Below, in pieces: positions 34,780-44,471 of a stretch of DNA of 49,915 nt. The notes below the pieces were generated by a model that worked only from the letters and a program-made list of their open reading frames with translations, made no database searches and had not been told where the DNA came from. Where the stretch lies: NCBI GenBank assembly GCA_009911195.1, contig QXWV01000123.1, forward strand, positions 1 to 49,915, written 5' to 3'. Source of the stretch: Lachnospiraceae bacterium (GTDB lineage Bacteria > Bacillota > Clostridia > Lachnospirales > Lachnospiraceae). Numbering within the stretch: position 1 is the first letter of the stretch; every line of letters begins with the position of its first letter. The translations under genes and the position numbers were made by a program.

Positions 34780-37536
34780 TTAATTACAAATTCCATATAC
34801 GGAAAAATGGTTGGCCTCAAACCGCACGCATTTCTGGTTCTCTACTGTCACTACACGGGAAGTTACCCTTTCTAGCTGGCCGTCTTCATCCAGACACACT
34901 ACCTTGAGATTCTCTGGCCTAATCCCGCTTGGTATGGGAAGTATTACACTCATCTGCTGTCTGCCCAGTTTAGTAATCGGTATCCTCTTATCTGCATCCA
35001 GCAATGTAATGTTGTAAACTTGCAAAGCCGTTAGCCCACCGCCTGACACAGCTCTCCTGTAAGCACTGTTTACCGCATCCCTGTCCGTAGTATTATCGCT
35101 GATACTCAGGATATAATTCCCCTGGTTTCCGGAAATTTCTGCCGAAGCTCCCGGCTGGCTGGAAATGGTAGTACTATTGATTTCTACCGTTACCTTTCCT
35201 GCCCCTGGCACAGCCGTTTGCGTTGCCGCATCTTGGGTCTCCCCGCTTTCTGCCCCTGCATTTCCGGCTTCCGTTCTTTCTGTTACTGCACTTCCTGCTT
35301 CCGAAAGATATTCCATATCCTCCTGTCCTGACAATTCATAAGTCTTACCATAAATCATAACCTCGTCAGGCATTGTCCTGGAATTTACTTCCGCCTTATG
35401 CATCATGCAGAATTTTACCTGAAGTACGCCTGGGGTATCCCCGCTGGCCGCCCTTTTTACACTGCACACCAACCCACGGAATCCTCCTGCGTTATAATCC
35501 AACACTGTCCCCGTAATATCTTCTTTTGTAATATTTTCATCCACAACAGCCACACGCACATCCTTAAATACCGCATCGCGGTATTCCTCATTTACCAGAC
35601 GGGTTGCCGTTATTTCATAGGATACCGCCGGAAGCTGCTTTCCAAGGAATACTGCATTTTTCGTCCAGTCCTGTTTCCCTGAACCCGACATGTCATAAGC
35701 TTTTAGGCCAATCGACTTCACCGAAGCCGGAATCTTAATCGTACTGATGGGGCATCCTTCAAAAGCCCTGTCCCTGATTTCCGTCAGGTTGTCGCCGCCC
35801 GATATGCTGGTCAGGCTGCTACATCCCGCAAAGGCATCCTCCCCGATAGTTGTTACGCTAGAGGGCAGGGATATGCTGGTTATCTGGGTATTCCCTTTAA
35901 AAGCCTCCGCACCGATTTGCTTTACATTGCCCGGTATCTCAATCTGGCTTCCCATTCCGCCATAGGCTATGAGTATCCCATCGCCTACAATAACAAAGGG
36001 ATTCTCCCTGTCGCTCTTTCTTTCCTTCAGCCATTTTGTCTCCGCAAAAGCGGAAGGCTCAATTTCCGTTACAGAAGAGGGTATCTCTATCTCTGCCAGA
36101 TTATCACAATGGTAAAATGCCCCATAGCCAATTGTAGTTACCCCCTCCGGTATCGTTATCGAAGCAAGCCCTGACCGTGCAAAAGCAAATTCCCCGATTT
36201 TCTTTATCCCCTCCGGTATCCGGTAATTTTCCATTTGGCTGTTCCGATAATAAGCCTGGGAAGCGATAATTTCATTATTCACTATTGTATACTTAGGATA
36301 AGCCGATGAACCGCCGCCACCAATTACTTCCATCGCCGCCGTATCGCTGTTGGGGTATGACTGGATATTTCCAGACTGGATATTATTCCCTTGCCCGCTT
36401 TCAGCTCCCGAGCGTACCTGTGACTGGTTGTTATCCATAAATACTACTGCGTTTCCGCCTACTACAGTACTCTGTCCCAGCAGATTCCCATTTAACGTTC
36501 CGCTCACATCCCCGGCAGAGCCGCCACCGGAAGCTCCCCCTGCTTCGCCGCTGTTGCCGCCCGAGCCTTCCGCCGTACCCTCTTGTCCATTTCCTGTATT
36601 GCCGGTATCCGTTTCTTCCATATTCAATATATCCTGATATTCCTCACTGGACGGAACGGATTTGTCCCTTTTTGCCTCATACTCCGCCCCATAAGAGCCT
36701 GCCTCCGCCAGCAAAGCCAACTTTACACATCCATCGAAAGCAGTATCGTGTATAAACGATACTGACATAGGTATTTCTGTATTTCCCAAGTTGCTGCAGC
36801 CTGCGAAAGCTTTCATTCCAATACGGCGCAGTGAATAAGAAAAGGCAGCTTTCTCCAAAGCCGTACAATTCTCGAAGGCATAATCCGGTATTTTCTCCAC
36901 ATTACTTCCCAAATAAACCCTTTTCAAATTCTGGCATCCCCAGAAAGCATAATTCTTAATTTCCTCTACAGAGGAAGGCATTTTATATTCCCCTGTGGAA
37001 TATCCTGGAATCATACAATATAGAATCTTTTTATCCTTACTGTAAATCACGCCATTCTCATAAACAAAGGTTTCATTTTTCTTATCCAGGCTCAAGGAAG
37101 AAAGACGGTGGCAGCCTGCAAAGACACCGCTTCCCAGGCTTTCCAAATTCTTGCCCAACTTCATGCTCCTAAGGCTGCTACAGCCGCTAAACGCCCCGTT
37201 TCCGATTGTGGTCACAGTATCTGGAATCGCAATCGTCTCCAGGGAAGAACAGCCGCTAAACGCGTTATAATCGATACTTTCAATATATCCCGGCACATCC
37301 ACCTTCACTAATTCCGTATGGCCGGCAAATGCCTCCTTCCCAATATGCTTTACAGATGTAGGAATAGACACGGCGCTAGCCGTGCCTGTATATTTTACCA
37401 ATGTATCCCCTTGCATCTGGAAATCCGCAAAAGAAGCGGAAGCTGCCTTTACATTTGTCGAAGGCAAATGGATTGCCGCTGCTGTAAAACACAGCAGCAG
37501 CCCCCCTAAAAAAATTCTTATACTCTTTTTACTCAT
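34780..37536 (-). CDS. Secreted BspA-type leucine-rich-repeat protein
   Basis: 918-aa exported protein. The signal peptide (1-~32) has a hydrophobic core LGGLLLCFTAAA. There are two blocks of LRR_5 (BspA/TpLRR) repeats of the form IGxxAFxGCSSLxxIxIPxSV, at ~60-280 and ~430-640, separated by a Gly/Ser/Asn-rich linker (~300-420). The C-terminal domain (~810-918), ending FEANHFSVYGICN, resembles the corresponding domain of the neighbouring 1667-aa protein. It has no sorting signal or C-terminal membrane segment, so it is probably released or bound non-covalently. It begins 15 nt after the 1667-aa gene with GGGGGAG, hence co-translated. Adhesion to host or matrix is a family-level inference. Confidence 0.85.
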   Translation of the reverse strand: MSKKSIRIFLGGLLLCFTAAAIHLPSTNVKAASASFADFQMQGDTLVKYTGTASAVSIPTSVKHIGKEAFAGHTELVKVDVPGYIESIDYNAFSGCSSLETIAIPDTVTTIGNGAFSGCSSLRSMKLGKNLESLGSGVFAGCHRLSSLSLDKKNETFVYENGVIYSKDKKILYCMIPGYSTGEYKMPSSVEEIKNYAFWGCQNLKRVYLGSNVEKIPDYAFENCTALEKAAFSYSLRRIGMKAFAGCSNLGNTEIPMSVSFIHDTAFDGCVKLALLAEAGSYGAEYEAKRDKSVPSSEEYQDILNMEETDTGNTGNGQEGTAEGSGGNSGEAGGASGGGSAGDVSGTLNGNLLGQSTVVGGNAVVFMDNNQSQVRSGAESGQGNNIQSGNIQSYPNSDTAAMEVIGGGGSSAYPKYTIVNNEIIASQAYYRNSQMENYRIPEGIKKIGEFAFARSGLASITIPEGVTTIGYGAFYHCDNLAEIEIPSSVTEIEPSAFAETKWLKERKSDRENPFVIVGDGILIAYGGMGSQIEIPGNVKQIGAEAFKGNTQITSISLPSSVTTIGEDAFAGCSSLTSISGGDNLTEIRDRAFEGCPISTIKIPASVKSIGLKAYDMSGSGKQDWTKNAVFLGKQLPAVSYEITATRLVNEEYRDAVFKDVRVAVVDENITKEDITGTVLDYNAGGFRGLVCSVKRAASGDTPGVLQVKFCMMHKAEVNSRTMPDEVMIYGKTYELSGQEDMEYLSEAGSAVTERTEAGNAGAESGETQDAATQTAVPGAGKVTVEINSTTISSQPGASAEISGNQGNYILSISDNTTDRDAVNSAYRRAVSGGGLTALQVYNITLLDADKRIPITKLGRQQMSVILPIPSGIRPENLKVVCLDEDGQLERVTSRVVTVENQKCVRFEANHFSVYGICN

Positions 37537-37551
37537 AGGCTCCCCCTAAAG

Positions 37552-40500
37552 TCAAGCGGTTTTCATCCTTGGCTGTCTCTTATCCTTTTTACAGAACAGT
37601 ATAATTGAAATACATGCCAATCCCATCGCTAAGAACCATTTCGGATGAATCGGGTCACCGGTCTTAGGCGTTGCATCAATTAAACCTTCTGTCAGGTTGC
37701 CTTTATCCACATAAATAGTGTATGGCGAGAAGTGTGTTGCAGTAAACTGTACGCAAGGCACTCCGTCAATTGTTGTAAACTTAGTATTTAAATCTTCCAA
37801 GCTGCCATTTGATACCGCGGCCGCCCGGTTATTGCCGGCATACTGAATCAGCCCATCCGGCAGTGGCAATGTAATATCCACCGTAATGCCAGACACATCT
37901 GTAATCTTCCTCTGCCCTGTGGCATCATACAAACTGATATCCATAGGAAGGTAAGCAATATTGCTCAAATCACCGTACTTGGCTTCCAAAGCCGCAATCA
38001 CTGCCGCCGTAGCCTGTGCATCATCGGATACGCGGATTACAAAGTTATCCGAAGAGCCATTCACATTTGCCGAAGCCAAATCAGTATTGGAAATACCGTT
38101 CTTTGTCACATCTACCGTAGTGGTAGAATTCCTCCTCGTACTTCTCGTATTACCGCTCACCGTAGAGGAAGCGCCGCCCTTCTTAAAGGTAGCCGAAATC
38201 ACCACATCGTTGGCAGGCATAGTAAATGTTGTGGACACTGCCGACTGGTTCACAAAGCCTACCCCGTTGGAAGAACTGGTCCATTTGTCAAATACGGTTC
38301 CATCTGCTCTTGCATAGGCGTTAATCGGCACAATTGTACCTGCCGTATACTCGCCGGAGCCGCTTCCCTCATTTACAGTTACTTTATATTTCTTTCCATT
38401 CCCTGATACGGAATCGTCACTGCTGCCGGAACTACCGCTTCCGCCGCTTCCATTGCCAGAGCCACCATTATTATTGCCGCCTCCAGGATTATTCGGGTCA
38501 TTAGGGTCATTAGGATTACCGCTTCCCTGGGAATATACTGCAAAGATATCCCAGTCTCTCGTTACATTTTTCCAGCCTTCGGAAGACCAGCTTACGAAGG
38601 TATATCCTTCTTTCGTAGGATGTGCCGGTTCAATTGCACTTTCCCCTGCTTTTACCTCCTGCGTCTTTCCTATCATTGTTGCCAGGTCAGCATCGGTATA
38701 GAAAGTTACATAAAACATACCATCCGCCCTGTCATCGTAAATGGAATAAATATCTACATTTCCAGTAATTGCGCTATAGTCTCTATCCCAGCCTTTAAAC
38801 ACCTTGCCCTCTACTTCCATTTCATCCTTGGGAGGTGCTATTGCCTTCTTTCCTTCTTCTACCCGCTGTGTATACTCTTTCATTTCTTCTTTATTAATAT
38901 CGAAGAAACGTACTAAATAGGTATTCGCTGCAATAGGCTCATACATCGCAGTGATTTCCGTAGGGGCTACAATGGGATTATAAATCTCCGCACTCGGCCA
39001 CCATCCGGTAAACTGGTATCCTTCTGCCGTATGGTCATTTACATCCAATATGGTCAGTTCCAGGCTCTCCCCGTCCACTACCTGATAGGTCTTATATCTT
39101 GTATTATTAAAGCCGTCAATCAACGTTACTTCATGGACTTTCTTTAAGGAATCATCCTGTTTTACGCCAATATAGTTATAACCTTCCGCATAGATATCCG
39201 CCACACTTCCCGGCAGCGTAATGAAATCAAACCTCATAGATGCCGGCCTATCCTTCTGCGGGTCGCCATAGGTTCCGTCCGGGTTTTTCTCAACTAATGC
39301 AAAAGCATCCGGCTCAATAACCGCTATACTATCGGGAATCTTCACCGATGCAAGCCCTTCTGTATTCCAGAAAGAACCGGCACGGATGGATTTAATCGTA
39401 TTAGGTAATTCCACTACATTCAGATTCTTACTTTCCGCAAAGCACCGGTTAGGTATATTTACCACAACAGAAGACGTCAAATCCACCTGCCTTATGGACT
39501 CACAGTCCATAAATGCCTCCGGCGCGATTTCTTTGATTCCTGTCAGTTCATCCGGTCCTACTGCCCTGGAACCCACCACATTTCCCCGTCCTGGCAGACA
39601 TTGCATAATCTTTACTTTAGCCCCGTTTTCATCCAATCCATAGATGATTCCCTCTTCTTCGGTAAAATATGGGCTTCCATTAAAGTTCACTTCACGCAGA
39701 TTATCACAGCCGCTGAATGGCCGCAAACCTAATGTATCCGTCTCTTTGCCTATCTCTGCCGTCTCCAGCTTCGGGCACTCGTCAAATGCATAATTACCAA
39801 TCGAAGCAGTCCCGCTCACATATGCCGAAAGCAGTTCCGGCAGCCTTGCAAAGGTATAAGGCTCTATATTAATCAGCCCCTTCGTTGTCAGCGACTTAAT
39901 ATCTTTCGCCGGAGCCTGGTAAGTATCGTCAGGGAAAGTTACATCCGGCAGGGATGCTATCGTATTCCCACTGACAGTCAGCCCGGAAAACAAGCCTTCT
40001 TTTACGGACTGCACTCCTGTAGGGATAACGATGTTTTCCACACCATTGCGCATGTTCACCTGGTTTTCGCCACCGCCGCCGCTGGCTGCCCCAAAGGCTT
40101 CCTGCTCCAATTCAAACGTCATATAAGGATATCTATACGCAGTAGATGAACCCCGCGGCGTATAAGCCCCTTCATAGCCTGCCGGGGCATGGAAACCATC
40201 TGCCAAATCTGCCATAGTCGGAAAATGCAATAGTTCCGACTTCCCTGTATCCGGATTATATTTCACTGTCAGGTTCGTAGGCATCCCGCTATAGTAAGTA
40301 ATATAGGTTGTCGGCTGTGCTCCTGCATTCACCTTCGATGTCTCTTTCATCGCATATTTGAATGGCTCCGTATTTGTTCCGTCATCCTTCTCAATCGCAC
40401 CCGTAAAGCTCATAAACGGAGTATGGGAAGCTGATAAGAAGCCCGTATCCGTACATGTATTTGGATGAACGCTGGTATTCCCATGGAAAGTATCTACTAC

Positions 40501-42555
40501 CTGGGTAGCAAATGCATTGGGGCCAATCGTTTCAATATTTGCAGCATTATTAAATATAATATGCTGCAAATTATGGCTGCCCTGGAACGCACTATCTCCA
40601 ATAAGTACCACCGAACCCGGTATTACCACCTTCTGCACATAACAGTTATTGTCAAAGCTCCCCGCCATAATGGAATTGATTTCGTGAGGCCCTACCTTTT
40701 CCGGCATAATAATCTCCGGTACAGGCTTCTGTACGGTAATACCGGAATTAATATCTTCAATCTGGAATTTTATCAGTTCATTTGCCCCATTTACCTGATA
40801 AATTAATCCCACATCTTCGCTTCCTCCGGCAGGCACATCCTTGCTAAAGCCTTTTTCCATAATTTCATAAATATCTTCATTTAGATATTTAAAGCAAATA
40901 TGCCGTACATTCGCCATATTATGAGTCGGTGATTTTGTGCCGCTGGTACCTGCCCTATAGCCATGCCCTTCAAAATAAAAGTCATCGCCTACCTCACTTT
41001 TAAAATTCTCAAAAGTATAATCCCCATCAACCTCTCCGCTTCCTGCATATCCCCCCACAACTGTATCAGGCTCTGCATCCGTTACAAACTCAATGGTACG
41101 GCTAAAGGTTTTAATATATTTTAAGTTCGTGCACCCTTTCACGGTAGAAAGGTGGAATACCCCATTATTTTTCTTATCCGCGCCATGATAAGAGGCAGGC
41201 AAAGTAAGCGACTGTAAGGCAGTACAGTTTTCAAATGCCCGGTATCCTATCTGGTCCAAATTGGTTCCCAATCCGTTAGGGTCCTCCGAAGTAATAATTT
41301 CCGTCAGGCTGACACAGTTCTTAAAGCAGAAATCACCAATCCTCCTGATATTCGCAGGAAGCGTGAAAGATTCCAGCTTATCACAGTTGGCAAACAAGCC
41401 AGACCCCAAAGTATCCAATAAAGCCTCCGAAGGGATTGTCACCGAAGATAATTTCCTGCAATTGGCAAAAGCATAGTTTCCAAGGGCAGACAAACCGTTG
41501 CTCAATGTAATACTGCTAAGGCTGGTACATCCAATGAATGCAAAATCTCCAATCCCTTGTACGCTTGACCTGCCATCTGAACCTCTTTCAAAAGTTATAC
41601 TCACAATATTCGCTACGGCTGCCCCCTCGTCCGTACCGCCGAAAACGCTATGCCTGGAAGTGGAATCCTTAATTGTCCACTTTTTTGTCGCCTCATCAAA
41701 CACGGCATACTGGTTTCCGATATACCTTACCGGAGCGTCCACTATCCTGCCGTCTTCACTGCCTGTTACCGGAGTCCAGTTTGCGTCCCATTTGCCATCT
41801 ACATCCGGTTTCAAGGCGCTTGCCGGAGGGATTCCATCCCCCACATTATAATAATACAGTTGTACATCTAAACCGCCAGGACTCCACTTAGATTCCGTAC
41901 CCGGTGTACAGGGGGAAAATTCTGTTGGTTCCTGAACACGCTGCACATCGTCAAATGTTACCCAATCATTCAGCAACCCGTCCCCATTTAAATCATCCAC
42001 GGAACGAACCTGTTCATTCCCAGGCACACTCCTTGTCACCTCTGTCATCACTTGATAAAACAATGGCCTCCCCTGCTTATTTGCAGCCGCATAAGAAGAG
42101 CCGCTGGGACTGCTGGTATCCGTAAACCGCATGTAAGCATCCATAGTCAAAGGTATTACCAGTTTCCCACCTGGCAGTTCCTGAGCCTCGAAGCCTACGA
42201 TAACGGCCATTTTATTCATCTCGCTACTGTTGTGAAAGCCCTTACTGTCTACATATGCAAAACGGAAATTTCCCGTTTCATCCTGATATATCGGCGCATC
42301 ACCCTGTATTGTCGGTATCGTAGTTGTATTGGAATACACCCAGTTATTTTTAAAATCTACCCTTGACTTACCATCGGTGTCAGTAACAGTATCTTCCACC
42401 CAGCCAGTTGTAGCGTTACCAGGCGCCGCTTCCATCGGTTGTACAGGTATTGCCGTCACTATTAATGCGGAAATCATAAACAGGCAGCCTAACGTCTTGC
42501 GTACCTGCCGTTTCAATCTCCATTTTCTTTTCTTGGTTTTCTTACCCTTAGCCAT
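37552..42555 (-). CDS. Sortase-anchored LRR surface protein (LRR_5, InlB-type repeats)
   Basis: 1667-aa cell-wall protein. A long basic N-terminus (MAKGKKTKKRKWRLKRQ) precedes a hydrophobic signal core. Scattered BspA-type LRR_5 repeats span ~330-1120, followed by Listeria-Bacteroides (InlB B-type) repeats at ~1170-1380 (KVFKGWDRDYS, GYTFVSWS) and a Gly/Asn/Ser-rich linker. A 'bacterial repeat' domain (~1420-1490) and a C-terminal beta domain (~1510-1625) follow. It closes with the sorting signal TPKTG at 1629-1633, a hydrophobic stretch and a KKDKRQ tail. The gene for the class B sortase lies just upstream (36-nt gap), so that enzyme is its likely anchoring partner. Ribosome site GGAGGAG. 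Confidence 0.88.
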   Translation of the reverse strand: MAKGKKTKKRKWRLKRQVRKTLGCLFMISALIVTAIPVQPMEAAPGNATTGWVEDTVTDTDGKSRVDFKNNWVYSNTTTIPTIQGDAPIYQDETGNFRFAYVDSKGFHNSSEMNKMAVIVGFEAQELPGGKLVIPLTMDAYMRFTDTSSPSGSSYAAANKQGRPLFYQVMTEVTRSVPGNEQVRSVDDLNGDGLLNDWVTFDDVQRVQEPTEFSPCTPGTESKWSPGGLDVQLYYYNVGDGIPPASALKPDVDGKWDANWTPVTGSEDGRIVDAPVRYIGNQYAVFDEATKKWTIKDSTSRHSVFGGTDEGAAVANIVSITFERGSDGRSSVQGIGDFAFIGCTSLSSITLSNGLSALGNYAFANCRKLSSVTIPSEALLDTLGSGLFANCDKLESFTLPANIRRIGDFCFKNCVSLTEIITSEDPNGLGTNLDQIGYRAFENCTALQSLTLPASYHGADKKNNGVFHLSTVKGCTNLKYIKTFSRTIEFVTDAEPDTVVGGYAGSGEVDGDYTFENFKSEVGDDFYFEGHGYRAGTSGTKSPTHNMANVRHICFKYLNEDIYEIMEKGFSKDVPAGGSEDVGLIYQVNGANELIKFQIEDINSGITVQKPVPEIIMPEKVGPHEINSIMAGSFDNNCYVQKVVIPGSVVLIGDSAFQGSHNLQHIIFNNAANIETIGPNAFATQVVDTFHGNTSVHPNTCTDTGFLSASHTPFMSFTGAIEKDDGTNTEPFKYAMKETSKVNAGAQPTTYITYYSGMPTNLTVKYNPDTGKSELLHFPTMADLADGFHAPAGYEGAYTPRGSSTAYRYPYMTFELEQEAFGAASGGGGENQVNMRNGVENIVIPTGVQSVKEGLFSGLTVSGNTIASLPDVTFPDDTYQAPAKDIKSLTTKGLINIEPYTFARLPELLSAYVSGTASIGNYAFDECPKLETAEIGKETDTLGLRPFSGCDNLREVNFNGSPYFTEEEGIIYGLDENGAKVKIMQCLPGRGNVVGSRAVGPDELTGIKEIAPEAFMDCESIRQVDLTSSVVVNIPNRCFAESKNLNVVELPNTIKSIRAGSFWNTEGLASVKIPDSIAVIEPDAFALVEKNPDGTYGDPQKDRPASMRFDFITLPGSVADIYAEGYNYIGVKQDDSLKKVHEVTLIDGFNNTRYKTYQVVDGESLELTILDVNDHTAEGYQFTGWWPSAEIYNPIVAPTEITAMYEPIAANTYLVRFFDINKEEMKEYTQRVEEGKKAIAPPKDEMEVEGKVFKGWDRDYSAITGNVDIYSIYDDRADGMFYVTFYTDADLATMIGKTQEVKAGESAIEPAHPTKEGYTFVSWSSEGWKNVTRDWDIFAVYSQGSGNPNDPNDPNNPGGGNNNGGSGNGSGGSGSSGSSDDSVSGNGKKYKVTVNEGSGSGEYTAGTIVPINAYARADGTVFDKWTSSSNGVGFVNQSAVSTTFTMPANDVVISATFKKGGASSTVSGNTRSTRRNSTTTVDVTKNGISNTDLASANVNGSSDNFVIRVSDDAQATAAVIAALEAKYGDLSNIAYLPMDISLYDATGQRKITDVSGITVDITLPLPDGLIQYAGNNRAAAVSNGSLEDLNTKFTTIDGVPCVQFTATHFSPYTIYVDKGNLTEGLIDATPKTGDPIHPKWFLAMGLACISIILFCKKDKRQPRMKTA

Positions 42556-42591
42556 TTCTGCTCTCCTCCATCGTAATGCGAATACTATAAA

Positions 42592-43797
42592 TTACTGCAC
42601 CCTCTTCGCCACAACTGCAAACCTTCCATCGGTCTGCGAATGGTCACAGGTGGATAATGTCAACAGTTCCTCGCCATATTCGGCACTTACTCCCGTATCA
42701 TATAGCGACATTTTTTCCATTTCTTTCATATAAGAATTGAACTCTTCCGGAGAATTCGCATCTATGAACTGATAATATTTAAAAGCAATTTCGTTTTCCT
42801 TAAGCACTTTTGCCCTAAATACGTACATCACTTGGTAAGTACCTTTCTCATATATCGTATCGAACTGGATAATGCTATGCTTTTTATAATATGATTCGCT
42901 GGCATACTTTTCCAAATCGCCAAACATTTTTCCCGACCGCATATGATGCCCATACAGAATTAGGTTCTGAGACCTTGGATAAGCTACACATGCAGCATCC
43001 ATGAAAATGCTCCCGTTATTGTCCTTCTCCTGATTGAAATTATGGTCCAGGTAATATTCATTATTCGTTGTCTGCATCACCGGGTAGTCTATTATTGTAT
43101 CGTCAATTTTCAGCCATCCAATTAGCCTTCTGTTCTTATTATATAATGTTTTATATTCATTCAGAACATCCGGCAGCTCTATCTCTTCCTCATGCCCCCG
43201 TACTACCAGCGCCTCTTCCTTCGGGCTTGTCAGCACATCACTGTTTTTCAGGCTAGCTAGCTGCTCATAATCCACATCCGTCTTCTCCGCCAAATAATAA
43301 TATGCAATAAAATATCCGAAGCATATCACTGCCCCGGCCGTACATAAAGCCACCAACAGCTTCCGCCTCCTGTCTCTCGCCTTTAGCTGAGCGGCAATCT
43401 CCCGTTGCATATCTTTATCGAAGTCTTCCAGGGAAACTTTATCGTCCTTTCCTTTATCCTTCACTTCTGTATTTAAGCTTCGGCTGGTATCTTCCCTATT
43501 TCTTCTGTTTCCGCTTTTTCCAATAGTTCCTTTTCCCCCCTGCGCTGCTTTGCTTCCCCTTATGTCTCCATGTTTTTTAGCCAATTCAGCAACCTTATTG
43601 ATAAACCCTTTACCCAGCGCCGTCTCAAAACCGCAAGAGCCTGCCTCCAGTTTCTGATGCAGTTCAAGAACGGCTTTAGGATTCTTCAAATTATATGCAG
43701 AGCAAATCTTCTCTATCTTTTTCTTATCCCGTAAGGCAGCTTCATATTCCGCCTTTGAACGAAACTGTCCTCCCCCTGCCGTATGACTTTCCGCCAT
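42592..43797 (-). CDS. Class B sortase with long cytoplasmic N-terminal extension
   Basis: 401-aa transpeptidase. One membrane segment (~147-168) separates a charged, Lys-rich cytoplasmic N-terminus of ~145 residues from the extracellular sortase domain. The catalytic Cys is in TLSTCDHS (Cys384), with the His in LILYGHHMRSG and the Arg in TDGRF. TLSTC is typical of class B. C. difficile SrtB, also class B, uses (S/N)PxTG-like signals, so the adjacent TPKTG protein is a plausible substrate. The N-terminal part (KAEYEAALRDKKKIEKICSA...) is unusual for a sortase. It is the first gene of a sortase-LRR-LRR operon. Confidence 0.88.
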   Translation of the reverse strand: MAESHTAGGGQFRSKAEYEAALRDKKKIEKICSAYNLKNPKAVLELHQKLEAGSCGFETALGKGFINKVAELAKKHGDIRGSKAAQGGKGTIGKSGNRRNREDTSRSLNTEVKDKGKDDKVSLEDFDKDMQREIAAQLKARDRRRKLLVALCTAGAVICFGYFIAYYYLAEKTDVDYEQLASLKNSDVLTSPKEEALVVRGHEEEIELPDVLNEYKTLYNKNRRLIGWLKIDDTIIDYPVMQTTNNEYYLDHNFNQEKDNNGSIFMDAACVAYPRSQNLILYGHHMRSGKMFGDLEKYASESYYKKHSIIQFDTIYEKGTYQVMYVFRAKVLKENEIAFKYYQFIDANSPEEFNSYMKEMEKMSLYDTGVSAEYGEELLTLSTCDHSQTDGRFAVVAKRVQ

Positions 43798-44114
43798 TCA
43801 CCGACACCCCTTCATGTATCTGTTTCTAATATATGTATACGCCCTCATTTTGGACGCAACAATTCTATATATAGTCTATTTTACTATACCTTGAAATTAA
43901 TGCAAGCCTTTTGCCCATATATTGTACCAGATTTTTTTATTTTTTTAAAGTCTTTTCCAATCATTTCCGCTTTTTTCCGTTTTCATCCAGCCAAATAGTT
44001 ACTTGTCCCATTGCCCGCGGAAATAATTTAAAAAAAAATTACCTGCTATGGAAACAAAGGCAAGCCATGGCACATAGTATAAACCATAAATAAAAAATTT
44101 TTGGAGGCAACACT
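43798..44114. other. Divergent intergenic region
   Basis: 317 nt between the divergent sortase and high-cysteine-protein genes. It is AT-rich with several T runs. Promoters for both directions must lie here, but apart from the tentative sigma-K-like site at 44054-44081 I see no clear element. Confidence 0.4.
44054..44081 (+). promoter_or_regulatory. Possible sigma-K-like promoter
   Basis: AC (44054-44055), then 17 nt, then CATAGTATA (44073-44081), fits the loose mother-cell sigma-K pattern AC-N17-CATAnnnTA. No TTGACA/TATAAT pair is evident nearby. The motif is short, so chance occurrence is possible. Confidence 0.25.
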
Positions 44115-44345
44115 ATGAGTGATTTAACAGCAACAAACTGCGGCTGCGGCACAAGCACCAGAAACGGCTGCGGATGTAATTCTATTATCTGGATTCTTAT
44201 CCTGCTTTGCTTCTGCAATGGCGGCGACAGCAGCGATGGCTGCGGGTGTGGCGGCGGCCTTTTTGGCGGCAATGGTTCCGGCTGCGGATGCGACAATATC
44301 ATCTGGATTCTCCTTCTGCTCTGCTGCTGCGGAGGCTCTTTCTAA
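44115..44345 (+). CDS. Small Cys/Gly-rich protein ('chorion class high-cysteine' type)
   Basis: 76-aa protein with about 15 Cys and many Gly. An internal duplication is plain: GCGCNSIIWILILLCFC and GCGCDNIIWILLLLCCC, each a CGC cluster followed by a short hydrophobic stretch and another Cys cluster. Proteins of this look occur in Lachnospiraceae under the automatic name 'chorion class high-cysteine HCB protein 13'; no function is established. A cross-linked coat or envelope role is inference. GGAGG precedes the ATG and a strong terminator follows. It heads a plus-strand group of small genes. Confidence 0.75.
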   Translation: MSDLTATNCGCGTSTRNGCGCNSIIWILILLCFCNGGDSSDGCGCGGGLFGGNGSGCGCDNIIWILLLLCCCGGSF

Positions 44346-44368
44346 AGCACCAGGCTTGGCACATCTTG

Positions 44369-44394
44369 AAAATAGGCTCTAATGAGCCTATTTT
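44369..44394 (+). terminator. Terminator after the high-cysteine gene
   Basis: Perfect 11-bp stem AAAATAGGCTC (44369-44379) / GAGCCTATTTT (44384-44394) with a 4-nt loop, 24 nt past the stop. Confidence 0.8.
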
Positions 44395-44471
44395 CTCTTA
44401 AGTGCCTGTTATGTATATTTTATTTTTACTCTACATAAGATTTAAAAAGGCAAATGGGGTTAAGGGAAATT

